DNA of 41,441 nucleotides, taken from the NCBI GenBank assembly GCA_052034005.1, contig JBPOJB010000054.1:1-41441 (forward strand). Reading direction: 5' to 3'. This document shows, piece by piece, positions 25,464 to 35,081 of this stretch. The number at the start of each line of letters is the position of its first letter. The stretch's first letter is position 1. This DNA comes from JAAYDI01 sp052034005. GTDB lineage: Bacteria; Planctomycetota; Planctomycetia; Pirellulales; Pirellulaceae. The notes below the pieces were generated by a model. The model worked only from the letters and a program-made list of their open reading frames with translations, was not told where the DNA came from and made no database searches. The position numbers and the translations under genes were made by a program.

Positions 25464-27140
25464 TCACGGGCTCACAATCGCAATCTCGGCCCAGTAGGCC
25501 GCCTCGTAGGCCCAGCCGGTCGGCTGGTTCACCAGCTCCAGCTTCACCTCCTGGCCGGCCAACGCCGACAGATCGATGTCCTGGGCGAGCCAATGCCCCT
25601 CGGTGCAGGTCGCGGGACTGACCGGTTTGCGCAGCAACTCCTTGCCATTGGCACGCACGACCAGCTCAAAGTCGCCTTGCGGATCGTGGCCCACCACCAG
25701 GTGCAGCGTGGTCTTCCGGCCGGCAGGGACGGCGACCGTCCTGGTCAACACGCAGCCGGTCTGCGGGTCGAGCGGGTGTACGCACAGCACGTTCGCCCGG
25801 CCTTGCCACTGGGCGCGCAAGCCGGGGTTCATGTCCGGACCACAGTCCTGGATCGCCCAGCCGGGTGCGAATTCGGCCACAGCCTCCTTGATCCCGTGGG
25901 GCAGGCTGTCGAACCGGATCTGCGCCATCTCCTCGGGCGTGAAACGGCTGTTGGCAATCGGGCCCGGCTCCCAGCTGAGTTCCAGCCGGCTGGGCACCGG
26001 CGCTTTGACCGGGATCACGAAATACTCCTCCCCGCGGCCGTCCCGCTCGACACGGCCGCCCTGCTGCGCCAGGAACTCTCGGGCCAACGTGTCGCAGACG
26101 TCCAGCAGGCGTGGGAAGTTGTATGCCGTATGACTGAATTCGCGCGCTTCATCCAGACCGGTCGCAAAGCGCGCCGGCAGCTTTGCAAAACCGATGGTCG
26201 TGAACAACACGCCACCCGCGCTGGACGGGTTGCAGTCCGAGTCCATGCCGCAGCGGCAGGAGATGACGATCGTCCGCTCCGGGTCCCGCTGGCCGAACAA
26301 CAGGCCCATCAGCACGTACGCGCCGTTGATCTTGCAGTCGATGCCGCCGTTGGACGCCCGCTGGTACGCCGGATCGCGGCGGTACTTCGCCTGGCACTTC
26401 TCCCACGCCGCCTCCCAATCGTCCGGGTTCGCACGATACCAGGCTATCAGATCGCGCACCATTTCCGCGTACTGGCAGTCTGCCGGAATGGCCCGCACCG
26501 CCGTCTCGGCGATCTTCACCGGGTCGTCCTCAAAGAACGCGGCCGCGTACATGGCGCCGATGAACTGGCCGGCGTACATGCCGTCGCCGTAGTTCATGAG
26601 CCGGCCGAACCGCTCGCCCAGGTCCACCGCCACCTGGGGCATCCCCGGCGCGATCAGGCCCGAATAGTCGGCTTCGATCTGGTAATCGATGTCGTTCGGG
26701 CATCTGTTGAACTGCGGATGGCCCGAGTCGGGCGGCGCGATGCCTCGGCGCAGATTCGTCCGGCCGGCGTTGTTGGCACACCACAACGGGTAGCCGCTGT
26801 TCGCGAAGTCGATGCCCGCCTGCCGGATCGACACGTCGATCCCGTACTGTTCGAGCGTCCTGAGAAATGTCATCTCGACGTATAAATCGTCCTGGCCGAA
26901 CGCGTCATTGATCATCTCCGGCCGCCAGACGGGCATCTGGTCCGCCGGGATGATCTGGTCCTGCCACTTGAACTCGGTCGGTGCACCCCAGGACACGCCG
27001 ACGATCTGGCCGACCCATCCCGCCTTCATCTTGTCCCGGTACTCCTGGACCGACAGACGCAGGAAGTCGTCCGCCGGACGACCAGGACAGGCTGCTGCAA
27101 GACCCGTTGCCAACGCAAACAGGATGATACGCAATTTCAT
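25464..27140 (-). CDS. Exported ADP-ribosylglycohydrolase-family protein with C-terminal beta domains
   Basis: A 558-residue protein from ATG 27140 with GGGGAG upstream; a much longer frame extends to 27419 without support. The signal peptide is MKLRIILFALATGLAAA, with a possible lipobox-like AAC. Residues ~30-390 are an ARH fold: GWVGQIVGVSWGAPTEF, then FGQDDLYVEMTF (metal-site Asp pair), YGDGMYAGQFIGAMYAAAFF, and SCRCGMDSDCNPSSAGGVL, which replaces the usual GGDTDT. The last ~150 residues are beta-rich with NGKELLRKPVS and LSALAGQEVKLELVN, carbohydrate-binding-like. Cytoplasmic ARH enzymes remove ADP-ribose from proteins. An exported version next to glycan genes more likely cleaves another glycoside; that is inference. 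Confidence 0.75.
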   Translation of the reverse strand: MKLRIILFALATGLAAACPGRPADDFLRLSVQEYRDKMKAGWVGQIVGVSWGAPTEFKWQDQIIPADQMPVWRPEMINDAFGQDDLYVEMTFLRTLEQYGIDVSIRQAGIDFANSGYPLWCANNAGRTNLRRGIAPPDSGHPQFNRCPNDIDYQIEADYSGLIAPGMPQVAVDLGERFGRLMNYGDGMYAGQFIGAMYAAAFFEDDPVKIAETAVRAIPADCQYAEMVRDLIAWYRANPDDWEAAWEKCQAKYRRDPAYQRASNGGIDCKINGAYVLMGLLFGQRDPERTIVISCRCGMDSDCNPSSAGGVLFTTIGFAKLPARFATGLDEAREFSHTAYNFPRLLDVCDTLAREFLAQQGGRVERDGRGEEYFVIPVKAPVPSRLELSWEPGPIANSRFTPEEMAQIRFDSLPHGIKEAVAEFAPGWAIQDCGPDMNPGLRAQWQGRANVLCVHPLDPQTGCVLTRTVAVPAGRKTTLHLVVGHDPQGDFELVVRANGKELLRKPVSPATCTEGHWLAQDIDLSALAGQEVKLELVNQPTGWAYEAAYWAEIAIVSP

Positions 27141-27424
27141 CAGGCTGTCTCCCCACCGCACCACATCGAGCCAATCACAGGTACGCCGTTTCGGTCCGCC
27201 CATTGTACAAGCGCGGACCGGGGTATGACCACATGCGGTCGAGGGCAGCGGATTGCGGGCGGGCGGTGGGCGCGCAGGATGGCCGGGGCCCGGCAGATGG
27301 AGGTTCGCGCCGTGCCCGGGCGGTGCGGCCCCGAAGCGCCGGCAGGCCTCTTCCACCCGCGTCGCGCCGCGGGGACAATAGGGCCGTTCGCGTCGGCCCA
27401 GGCCCGTTGCACACGGCATCCCTG

Positions 27425-28333
27425 ATGGAGTCTTTCGAGTTGATCGGCATTGGAGAATGGGCGGCGCTCGGAACGGCCATGGCCTGGACTTTCTCGGCGA
27501 TGGCCTGGACCGAGGCGGGCAAGCGGATTGGAGCGTTGTCGACCAGCTTCATCCGTTTGATTGCCGCCGCGCTGTTGTTGGCCGTCTACGGGCGGCTGAT
27601 GCGCGGCCTGTGGCTGCCCTCCGACGCCGGCCGCGACACCTGGTTCTATCTGGGCCTGTCCGGCTTCTTCGGATTCTTCCTGGCCGACTTGCTGATCTTC
27701 CGGGCACTGGTCTTGATCGGCCCGCGACTCTCGTTGCTGATCCAGTCCATGTCGCCGCCGATGGCAGCCCTGCTGGCGTGGGTGTTCTTGGATGAGACGC
27801 TCAGCGGACTCGACTGGCTCGGCATGGCGCTGACGCTGACCGGTGTCAGCTGGGTCATTCTGGGCCGCGCCGCGCCGGCCGTCTCCTATGTCGACCGCAC
27901 GAGCCTCCGCCAGGGTCTGATCATATCCGTGGCTGCCTGCCTGGCGCAGGCAATCGGCTACATATTCAGCAAGCGGGGCATTGGCCAGTACGACGCGGTG
28001 GCCGGTACGTTCATTCGCGTGCTGGCGGGGACGGTGGGCTTCATCGTCCTGATCACCATCATGCGGCGTTGGCGCACCATTTGGGCCGCGGCGCACCATG
28101 GTCAGGCGATGGCGATCGTGGCCTACGGCTCGCTGATCGGGCCGTTCGTGGGAGTGGCCCTGTCCTTGGAAGCGATCCGGCGCTGCGAGACGGGTGTGGC
28201 CGCGACGCTCATCGGGACGACGCCCGTGCTGATCCTGCCGTTCGCCGCGATCATCTACCGGGAACGGATCACCGCCCAGGCGGTCGGGGGTGCCATTCTG
28301 TCGGTCGTGGGCGTCGCACTGCTGATGCTCTGA
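27425..28333 (+). CDS. EamA/DMT-superfamily transporter
   Basis: A 302-residue inner-membrane protein with ten predicted helices in two EamA repeats. The first repeat includes SGFFGFFLADLLIFRALVLIG and ends with AWVFLDETLSGLDWLGMAL. The second includes GTTPVLILPFAAIIYRERIT. The E-T/R-E-R positions after helices 4 and 9 are classical. The ATG at 27425 lacks an obvious ribosome site, so the start is provisional. Substrates of this family (amino acids, sugars, nucleotide precursors) cannot be inferred. It is divergent from the ADP-ribosylglycohydrolase gene and convergent with msrA. Confidence 0.8.
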   Translation: MESFELIGIGEWAALGTAMAWTFSAMAWTEAGKRIGALSTSFIRLIAAALLLAVYGRLMRGLWLPSDAGRDTWFYLGLSGFFGFFLADLLIFRALVLIGPRLSLLIQSMSPPMAALLAWVFLDETLSGLDWLGMALTLTGVSWVILGRAAPAVSYVDRTSLRQGLIISVAACLAQAIGYIFSKRGIGQYDAVAGTFIRVLAGTVGFIVLITIMRRWRTIWAAAHHGQAMAIVAYGSLIGPFVGVALSLEAIRRCETGVAATLIGTTPVLILPFAAIIYRERITAQAVGGAILSVVGVALLML

Positions 28334-28458
28334 CTCCGGCACAATCCGCGGCTTGTCGGCAGGACCCGATGCGCGGCGCCGGGCCATGCCGCGATGATGC
28401 GGAATCAAGGGGCCGCCTCCGCCCGCCCGTTCGGTCCTCTCGCGGTGCGCGCCGCACC

Positions 28459-29139
28459 TTACTCCCCCTGCCGCTTGATCTGGTCTGGGAACAGCCGGTT
28501 GAAGCTTTCGATCTTCGGGCCAATGTATTTCTGGCAGTAGGGCGCGCGGCGGTTGAGTTCGAAATAATCCTGGTGGTGTTGTTCGGCCGGGTAGAAGTGC
28601 GAGAACGCCGTGATTTCCGTGACGATCGGTTTGCGGAACGCTTTGGATTCGTCCAACTGACGCTTGTATTGCTCCGCGATTCTCCGCTGCTGGTCGTTGT
28701 GGTAGAACACAACCGAACGGTACTGGGTGCCCCGGTCGGGGCCCTGTCGGTTCAGGGTCGTGGGGTCGTGGGTCTTCCAGAAGATCTTGAGCAGATCGGC
28801 GTAGGAAACCGTGCGCGGGTCAAACGTGATCTGGACCACCTCCGCGTGCCCAGTCTGGCCGCTGCATACCTGTTGATATGTGGGAAACTCGACCGCACCG
28901 CCCGAGTAGCCGGACACGACCTTCTCGACGCCTCGGACCCGCTCGAACACGGCTTCCGTACACCAGAAACATCCGGCGCCGAACGTCGCCACATCCAGCG
29001 TCGCGGCCGGGCGCGCTTCCCGGCCTTCTTGGTCAGCCTGGGCGGAAGCCTCAAGCGGCACCAGTCCCTGGATGGACGCCAGCAGGAAGCATGCGGGCCA
29101 TACCCCCACCCTCGAAAACAGGGTCCCGAAACGATTCAT
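28459..29139 (-). CDS. msrA: Exported peptide methionine sulfoxide reductase A
   Basis: A 226-residue protein. ATG 29139 is chosen because AGAGGTGA sits seven to eight bases upstream; a GTG four codons earlier overlaps that site. A signal peptide (basic start, FLLASIQGLVPL core, cleavage near EASA) precedes the MsrA domain. The catalytic motif is GCFWC with Cys57, an ordinary cysteine. GYSGG, GHAEVVQITFDP and the C-terminal EQHHQDYF are all conserved; a Cys in RRAPYCQKYIGPKI could be the resolving residue. It reduces Met-S-sulfoxide in exported proteins. Another peroxide-defence gene, the selenocysteine peroxiredoxin, lies 7.4 kb away on the same strand. Confidence 0.9.
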   Translation of the reverse strand: MNRFGTLFSRVGVWPACFLLASIQGLVPLEASAQADQEGREARPAATLDVATFGAGCFWCTEAVFERVRGVEKVVSGYSGGAVEFPTYQQVCSGQTGHAEVVQITFDPRTVSYADLLKIFWKTHDPTTLNRQGPDRGTQYRSVVFYHNDQQRRIAEQYKRQLDESKAFRKPIVTEITAFSHFYPAEQHHQDYFELNRRAPYCQKYIGPKIESFNRLFPDQIKRQGE

Positions 29140-29512
29140 TGGATATCTCACCTCTTGTCGGCCGTTCCCCGGAGCTTCGTCTCACCCACTATTACTCTTT
29201 TCTAACCGGAAGTCGGCGTTTGGCAACAGTTTATCTGCGCGCGGAGCCGGCCGCTGCTAGCAGTCACGGCATCGGAAATGATGTTGCACGCTCGGACTGC
29301 CTTTGATACCGTCCCGACGAGCGTGCGGGACCTGAGGGGGGCGACCACCTTGGGTGGCGGATGGCACCCCACTCCGCCAGTCCGCCGGGCCCTGCAACGT
29401 GGGGGTGGGTCACGTCGTCCACTCGGCGTCCACGGCGGTGCGTGGGCGGCGGTTCGCCGGCGAGCCTCCTGAGACTGACATCTATCGTTGCACAGGCACT
29501 TGTTCATTCATC
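29140..29512. other. Intergenic region between msrA and the exporter gene
   Basis: A 373-base gap between divergent genes. The first ~60 bases beyond the msrA start are relatively AT-rich, then GC-rich sequence follows with only low-quality short frames on either strand. I see no tRNA-like fold, no strong hairpin and no confident -35/-10 pair for the exporter. Confidence 0.4.
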
Positions 29513-31510
29513 ATGCGCAACTTCATCAAGGTGCTTCGACTGGCGGCCCGTTATCCGTTTTCGATCGCGGGCGCGTTCTTGTGTTCCCTGGCCGTGGGCG
29601 TGTTGTGGGGCGGCAACATTGCGGGTTTGTATCCGTTCGTGGAGGTCGTCTTTCGGGGCGATTCCTTCCATGTCTGGATGGATCGTCAGGTGGCATCGGA
29701 GGTGGAGACAGTCGTCGGCCTGCAGAAATCGGTGGGCGAACTGGAGCGTGCGGCGGCTGAGACGCCGCCTGCAGGTCAGGACGAGCTGGTCGTGCAATTG
29801 GAGCAGGCACGAGCTCAATTGGGGTCTGCCCAGCGGGGCCTGGAGCGGTCGCAGCGGCACCGGGACCTGGTGCGCCGCTACTTGCCGGACGATGCGTTCC
29901 TGGATTTGGCGTTGGTGATCGGGGCATTATTCCTGGCCACGGTGCTCAAGTCGGCGTTTCTGGTGATCAGCATTATCCTCGTCGAGCGGGTGAAGCAGTT
30001 GACGGTGTTCAATCTGCAGAACGAGTTCTTTGCGCGCACGTTGACGATGGACCTGGCGGCGTTTGGCGAGCACCGGACGAGCGGTTTGTTAGCGCGGTTC
30101 ACGTACGACTTGCGGATACTGGAGGCGGGCATTGGGGCCTTGTTCGGGCCGACCGTTCGCGAGCCGCTCAAAGCAATCGCCTGCCTGGTGGGCGCGGCAC
30201 TGATTTCCTGGCAGCTCCTGCTCGTGTCCTTGATGACTGCGCCGATCGGCATACTGCTGTTGCGGTGGGTGAGCAGATCGATGAAGCGGGCGACGGGCCG
30301 GAGCATGGACGTGATCGCCGTGTTATACGCCCGCTTGTCGGAGACATTCAACGGGATCAAGGTGGTCAAGGCATTCACGATGGAGGCCCACGAGCGGGAG
30401 CGTTTCCGCGAGGCCGGCCGCGAGTACGTGCGGCGCGTGATGCGTGGCGTGACCTACATGGCGCTGTTCAAGCCGATCGGCGAGATCATGGGCATCCTGA
30501 TCGTATCGATCGCCTGCCTGGTCGGCGCCCACCTGGTGTTGCATCAGGGGACGCATCTGTTCGGGATCCGCATGGCGAACGAACCGTTGGGTGCCACGAA
30601 ACTGCTGATCTTCTTCGCCATGCTCGCCGGCGTCGCCGACCCTGCGCGGAAGATGAGCGATCTGTTCGCCACTTTGATTGGCGGCGTGACGGCCGCCGAC
30701 CGGATCTGCAAGATGATGGAGCAGGCGCCGGTCGTGCGTGAGCCGGACGCCCCGCGGTGCGTGCCGCGTCCGCACACGGAGCTGGTGTTCGACCATGTGG
30801 GCTTCAGCTATCTGCCCGACCAGCCCGTGCTCCAGGATGTGAGCCTGCGGATCCCGTTCGGGAAAACGGTGGCGCTGATCGGGCCCAACGGCTGCGGCAA
30901 GAGCACGCTGGTGAACCTGGTACCGCGCTTCTTCGACCCGTCGCACGGCGCGGTCACGATCGACGGGGTCGACCTGAAGCAGATGTCGCTGAGCGATCTC
31001 CGGCAGCGGATCGGGCTGGTGACCCAGGAGACCCTGCTGTTCGACGACACGATCATGAACAACATCCGCTATGGGAATTCCCAGGCCACGGACGAGCAAG
31101 TGATGGAGGCCGCGCGCAAGGCCCATGCGCACCGGTTCATCGTCGAGGAGCTGGACCAGGGTTATGCGACGATCGTCGGCCAGGCGGGCGGGCGGCTCTC
31201 CGGCGGTCAACGCCAGCGGCTCGCCTTGGCGCGGGCCATCATCCGCGATCCGGAGATCCTGATCCTGGACGAGGCGACGAGCCAGATCGACATCGAGAGC
31301 GAAGAGCTGATCCATCTCGCACTCGAGGAATTCACCCGCGGGCGCACGGCGATCCTTATCAGCCACCGGTTGTCGACCCTGACCCTGGCCGACCGCATCG
31401 TCGTGATGGATGCGGGCCGGGTGGTCGACCAGGGCACGCACGACGAGTTGATGGCGCGCTGCGTGCTGTACCGGCGTCTGTTCCAGCATCAGTTCTCGGA
31501 GGCGGCATGA
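29513..31510 (+). CDS. MsbA-like ABC exporter (membrane plus ATPase) with periplasmic coiled-coil insert
   Basis: A 665-residue half-transporter. ATG 29513 (MRNFIKVLRL) fits the family N-terminus; the ribosome site is weak. The first helix (~17-40) is followed by an ~85-residue insert (~45-128) rich in Glu, Gln, Leu and Arg (ELERAAAE, then LVVQLEQARAQLGSAQRG) that should form a periplasmic coiled coil before helix 2. Ordinary MsbA has a short loop there. The ATPase domain has Walker A GPNGCGKST, signature LSGGQRQRLALARAI, Walker B ILILDEATS and switch ISHRLST. Homodimers of this type export lipids, lipid-linked glycans or peptides. The glycan genes directly downstream suggest a glycolipid substrate. 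Confidence 0.85.
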   Translation: MRNFIKVLRLAARYPFSIAGAFLCSLAVGVLWGGNIAGLYPFVEVVFRGDSFHVWMDRQVASEVETVVGLQKSVGELERAAAETPPAGQDELVVQLEQARAQLGSAQRGLERSQRHRDLVRRYLPDDAFLDLALVIGALFLATVLKSAFLVISIILVERVKQLTVFNLQNEFFARTLTMDLAAFGEHRTSGLLARFTYDLRILEAGIGALFGPTVREPLKAIACLVGAALISWQLLLVSLMTAPIGILLLRWVSRSMKRATGRSMDVIAVLYARLSETFNGIKVVKAFTMEAHERERFREAGREYVRRVMRGVTYMALFKPIGEIMGILIVSIACLVGAHLVLHQGTHLFGIRMANEPLGATKLLIFFAMLAGVADPARKMSDLFATLIGGVTAADRICKMMEQAPVVREPDAPRCVPRPHTELVFDHVGFSYLPDQPVLQDVSLRIPFGKTVALIGPNGCGKSTLVNLVPRFFDPSHGAVTIDGVDLKQMSLSDLRQRIGLVTQETLLFDDTIMNNIRYGNSQATDEQVMEAARKAHAHRFIVEELDQGYATIVGQAGGRLSGGQRQRLALARAIIRDPEILILDEATSQIDIESEELIHLALEEFTRGRTAILISHRLSTLTLADRIVVMDAGRVVDQGTHDELMARCVLYRRLFQHQFSEAA

Positions 31511-31577
31511 GCGACAGGAACCACCGGACATGTTGAAGGCGGCGCCGGAGGCCGCCGTCGTGGGAGGATGATTTGCC

Positions 31578-32591
31578 ATGGGATCCAGCCCGGCCACGCG
31601 GGCCATCGCAGCCCGGCCCACCCGTTTGCGCATCAAGGGGTGGGAACGTCACGTCAAGAACTTCTGGCGCAAATGGACGCGGGCGGCCCGGGGTCAACCC
31701 GAGTCGCTCCTCCCCGAGAGCTGGGACCCCGGGGAGGCGGCCCGGCCCGTCCGGCCCGATCAGCTCCGGTTTCCCGCGGCGGATGTGACGGACGCCAACG
31801 AGCACCTGCTGTCCTGCCTCTGCCGCGCGGAGTTCCTCCAATCGCCGGCCTTCCGGTACTGGGCCGACCAGCTCCGCGAGAACTGGCGTCTACACCGCAA
31901 GCTGTGGGAATTCTGTTACGTCTGCCAGGCGTTGTACGAGCGCGATATGCTCCGCGACGGCCGGCAGGGGCTGGGCTTCGCGGTCGGCCAGGAGCCGTTG
32001 CCGTCGTTGTTTGCCGCCCGGGGTTGCCGGGTCGTCGCCACCGACCTGCCCGCGGACGATGAGCGCTGCAGGCAGTGGGCGGACACGGCCCAATGGACCG
32101 ACAGCCTGCAAGTGCTCAATGAGCGGGGCTTGTGTGAACCCGCTGCATTCCGCGAGCGGGTCCGATACCGGCCTGTGGACATGAACCACATCCCATCCGA
32201 CCTGCGCGGATTTGACTTCACGTGGTCCTCCTGCTCCTTCGAACACTGCGGCTCGATTGAGCTGGGCCGGCAGTTCCTGATCAATCAGATGGAGTGTCTG
32301 CGGCCGGGCGGCGTCGCCGTGCACACGACGGAGCTGAATGTGACTTCCAATGAGGACACGCTGCGCGAAGGCGTGACGGTGATCTTTCGGCGGCGCGACC
32401 TGGACGAGATGGCAGCTGCTTTGCGCGGCGCGGGGCACACGGTGGAGCCCCTGGAACTGGATTTCGGCGACACGCCCGCCGACCGCCACGTGGATCTGCC
32501 GCCCTATCCCCAGCAGACGCACCTCCGCCTGCGACTGGCCAATTGGACCACGACATCCGTCGGGCTGATCATTACCAAGCGAGCCGCGTGA
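31578..32591 (+). CDS. SAM-dependent methyltransferase-like protein of a glycan cluster
   Basis: A 337-residue protein; the ATG follows GGGAGGATG. After a basic N-terminal ~60 residues comes a class I methyltransferase core. GLGFAVGQEPLPSLFAARG is motif I in the variant form seen in glycosyltransferase clusters. CRVVATDLPADD has the acidic residue that would hold the SAM ribose, and FDFTWSSCSFEHCGS lies in the motif III/IV region. C-terminal VDLPPYPQQTHLRL and VGLIITKR complete it. The acceptor is unknown; a sugar is likely from the neighbours. It follows the exporter by 67 bases on the same strand. Confidence 0.6.
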   Translation: MGSSPATRAIAARPTRLRIKGWERHVKNFWRKWTRAARGQPESLLPESWDPGEAARPVRPDQLRFPAADVTDANEHLLSCLCRAEFLQSPAFRYWADQLRENWRLHRKLWEFCYVCQALYERDMLRDGRQGLGFAVGQEPLPSLFAARGCRVVATDLPADDERCRQWADTAQWTDSLQVLNERGLCEPAAFRERVRYRPVDMNHIPSDLRGFDFTWSSCSFEHCGSIELGRQFLINQMECLRPGGVAVHTTELNVTSNEDTLREGVTVIFRRRDLDEMAAALRGAGHTVEPLELDFGDTPADRHVDLPPYPQQTHLRLRLANWTTTSVGLIITKRAA

Positions 32592-32648
32592 CATCGTCGG
32601 CCGGAGAATGTCTCGTTCATACCAACACCCACGAGCCGGCAAACCGCC

Positions 32649-34082
32649 ATGCAATCCAAACGCAACCAAGACCAGAGCCACACCGGAGCCACACCGGTAC
32701 AACGTCTCCTGCTGGACTGCACCTGCACCTACCGCAATCCCGAGTTGCGGACCGGCATCCAGCGGGTGGTGCGCAACATCGTCGCGTGTGCCCCGAAGGT
32801 CGCGTCGCGCCTGGGCGTGAGCTGGGAGAGCGTCTTGCTTCAGCATCATGAGTGGCAGCCGGTGAGGTGGCAGTTGCCCCACGACCCGTCCGCGCGCGCA
32901 TCTGCCGGCGAGATCATCAGGCGGAAGATCCGCAAGATCGGCAAGCCGGTGGCGACCCGCTTGCGGAAGATCTTCGTGCACCGGTCGATCGCCCACCGGT
33001 TCAACCAGTGGCGGGCTGACCGATCCCGCACCGACCCGCTGCCGCCGGTCGCCTTCGGTCCGGGCGACGTGCTGCTGCTGCTGGACGCCTACTGGATGCA
33101 TCCGACGCTGGACCTGTCCGCGATACGGGCCCAGGGCGCGACGGTCGGCCTCGTGACGTACGACCTGATCCCGATCCACTACCCGCAATTCTGCCCGCCG
33201 AAGGCGGTCGCGCATTTTGCCCAGCGGCTGCATGCGCTGATCCCGCAGGTGGATTTCTTCGTCGGGATCTCGCGCACCGTCGGCCGGGACATCCAGCAGT
33301 ATGTGGGCGAGCACTTCCCGCAGCTGTCACACCCGCCCGAGGCGTTCTCCTGGTTCGCGCTCGGATCGCGCCTGGACATGTGTCATCCGGCGGGGATCGT
33401 GCGGCCGGCGTTGCGGAAGGCTTTTGCCGGCCCGGCGCCGTACCTGTCGGTCTGCACGCTGTCCCCGCACAAGAATCACGCCGCCATCCTGGACGCGTTC
33501 GATCAGTGCTGGGCCCGGTTCCCGCAGATGCGGCTGTGCCTGGCCGGCAAGCAGGGCTGGATGGCCAACGACCTGGTGGCGCGCATCCGCCGCCACCCGC
33601 GATTCGGCCGCGACCTGTTCTGGTTCGAAGGGCTCAGCGACACGGAACTCGACTACTGCTACCGGCACTCGAAGGCATTCATCTTCGCCTCCTTCGCCGA
33701 AGGGTTCGGGCTCCCGATCGCCGAAGCGCTGCAGCACAGGTTGCCGGTGTTGGCCAGCGACATCCCGGTGCATCGGGAGGTCGGCCGGGACTTCTGCGCG
33801 TTCTTCGATCCACACCGCCCTGAGTCGCTGGCGGCGTTGATCGCCGAGTTCGAGCACCGGGCGGGGTTCCCCGGCGTCCGCGAGCCGACCCGCTACCGGG
33901 CCACCGATTGGACGACCAGCACGACGCAGTTGTTTGAGAAGTGCCTGGCGCACGCGGCGCGGCGAGCGCGTGGCAGGTCGGGCAGCGCCGCAGGCCGCGA
34001 TGCGGCGGTCGCCGGCCCCGAGTGTATCGCAGCTCCATACTCCCAGGACGGTTCTCCTGCGGCGGCCAACAAGGCTGCGTGA
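32649..34082 (+). CDS. GT4-family glycosyltransferase
   Basis: A 477-residue cytoplasmic, GT-B fold protein. The N-terminal domain has TGIQRVVRNI, a common opening of GT4 enzymes in polysaccharide loci, and LVTYDLIPIHYPQF. The nucleotide-sugar domain has LSVCTLSPHKNHAAILDAF, LCLAGKQGW, and the key FASFAEGFGLPIAEALQHRL with the E-x-x-x-x-x-x-x-E pattern. LASDIPVHREV completes it. The last ~50 residues are low-complexity Ala/Gly/Arg. No strong ribosome site is visible. Donor and acceptor sugars are unknown. Position between two methyltransferases suggests it builds a surface glycan exported by the upstream ABC protein. Confidence 0.8.
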   Translation: MQSKRNQDQSHTGATPVQRLLLDCTCTYRNPELRTGIQRVVRNIVACAPKVASRLGVSWESVLLQHHEWQPVRWQLPHDPSARASAGEIIRRKIRKIGKPVATRLRKIFVHRSIAHRFNQWRADRSRTDPLPPVAFGPGDVLLLLDAYWMHPTLDLSAIRAQGATVGLVTYDLIPIHYPQFCPPKAVAHFAQRLHALIPQVDFFVGISRTVGRDIQQYVGEHFPQLSHPPEAFSWFALGSRLDMCHPAGIVRPALRKAFAGPAPYLSVCTLSPHKNHAAILDAFDQCWARFPQMRLCLAGKQGWMANDLVARIRRHPRFGRDLFWFEGLSDTELDYCYRHSKAFIFASFAEGFGLPIAEALQHRLPVLASDIPVHREVGRDFCAFFDPHRPESLAALIAEFEHRAGFPGVREPTRYRATDWTTSTTQLFEKCLAHAARRARGRSGSAAGRDAAVAGPECIAAPYSQDGSPAAANKAA

Positions 34083-34154
34083 ACGTACCCTTTGCAGGCT
34101 GACGACCCGCGCGCGCACGGGCCTGCTCCTGCACGTACCTGGAATCATGCCCCC

Positions 34155-35078
34155 ATGAGCAAGCTCACGAAGCTCACCAGACGCCTGGAACGGGCGCTCC
34201 GCGCCAACCGCGTCGTGCGGATGATCACTGGGCGCCAGGCCGAGGACATCCGCCGCCAGATCTCGGATCTCCAGACCGGGCTGCTGCAGCACCAGATTGC
34301 CGTCCGGTGGTCGCTGACCGATCTGGTGTTGGACAGTCAGCCGCTGCCGCCTGTGCTGACATGCCCGCTTTGCGACAGCGCACAGCTGCGCAGCGACTGC
34401 CGCGTGTACGAGTCGACCTGCATGTTCGGCGGCGGCCGACTGACGCGCCACCAGTGCCCTGCGTGCGACGTCATCTTCGGACCCCAGAAGATGCTTGCGC
34501 TCTCCCGGGACGAGCTGAGCGCCGACTATCGATGGCACTACAGGGCGTTCGCCGAAGGCGACTCGACGGCCAGCGAGATCCGGGCATTCGACGCGCTGCG
34601 CCCGAAGAAGGGCGGCGTGTATCTCAACTTCGGCAGCGGCGCCTGGTCCAAGTCGATCGACCACCTGCGGTCGCAAGGCTGGACCGTGTTCGGATACGAA
34701 CCGTATGCCCGGGTCGCGTCCCCGCATGTCATTACCCGGGTCGAACACTTGCGGGAGCTGCAGTTCGACGGGATCTATTCGAACAACGTGCTCGAACATC
34801 TCCGCCACCCGGTGGACGAGTTGCGGTTCCTGCGCGGGCTGCTGGCGCCGCAGGGTCGGATGGCGCATGCGACAGCCTGCTTCGAGTACTTGTACGAATA
34901 CACGCGGTTCCATTTGTACTTCTTCACCGGCCGATCGCGCGAGCTGGTGGCCAATCTGGCCGGCCTGGACACGCTGGACTTCCTCCAGGACGGCCATTTC
35001 ATGTGTCAGTTGTACGCCCCCGCGCAGCTGACGAAACGCAACGAGCTGATGTCGATGGCCGTGGCAGGAGGTTATTAG
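34155..35078 (+). CDS. Class I methyltransferase with N-terminal zinc-ribbon-like cysteines
   Basis: A 307-residue protein from ATG 34155. After a helical N-terminus, CPLCDSAQLRSDC and HQCPACDVIFGPQ form two Cys-x-x-Cys knuckles (~residues 71-117), as in sugar C-methyltransferase-type proteins with a zinc finger. The SAM-binding domain has VYLNFGSGAWSKSIDHL (motif I variant), TVFGYEPYARV (acidic residue) and GIYSNNVLEHLRHPVDELRF, a Methyltransf_23 hallmark. LAPQGRMAHATAC follows. It ends three bases before the radical SAM gene, whose AGGAGG lies inside its 3' end. Likely modifies a sugar or a lipid-linked intermediate. Confidence 0.7.
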   Translation: MSKLTKLTRRLERALRANRVVRMITGRQAEDIRRQISDLQTGLLQHQIAVRWSLTDLVLDSQPLPPVLTCPLCDSAQLRSDCRVYESTCMFGGGRLTRHQCPACDVIFGPQKMLALSRDELSADYRWHYRAFAEGDSTASEIRAFDALRPKKGGVYLNFGSGAWSKSIDHLRSQGWTVFGYEPYARVASPHVITRVEHLRELQFDGIYSNNVLEHLRHPVDELRFLRGLLAPQGRMAHATACFEYLYEYTRFHLYFFTGRSRELVANLAGLDTLDFLQDGHFMCQLYAPAQLTKRNELMSMAVAGGY

Positions 35079-35081
35079 AAG

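Noticed and set aside
29202..29507. A 101-residue minus-strand frame between msrA and the exporter
   Set aside because: No ribosome site, Cys/Arg/Pro-rich composition and no family resemblance.
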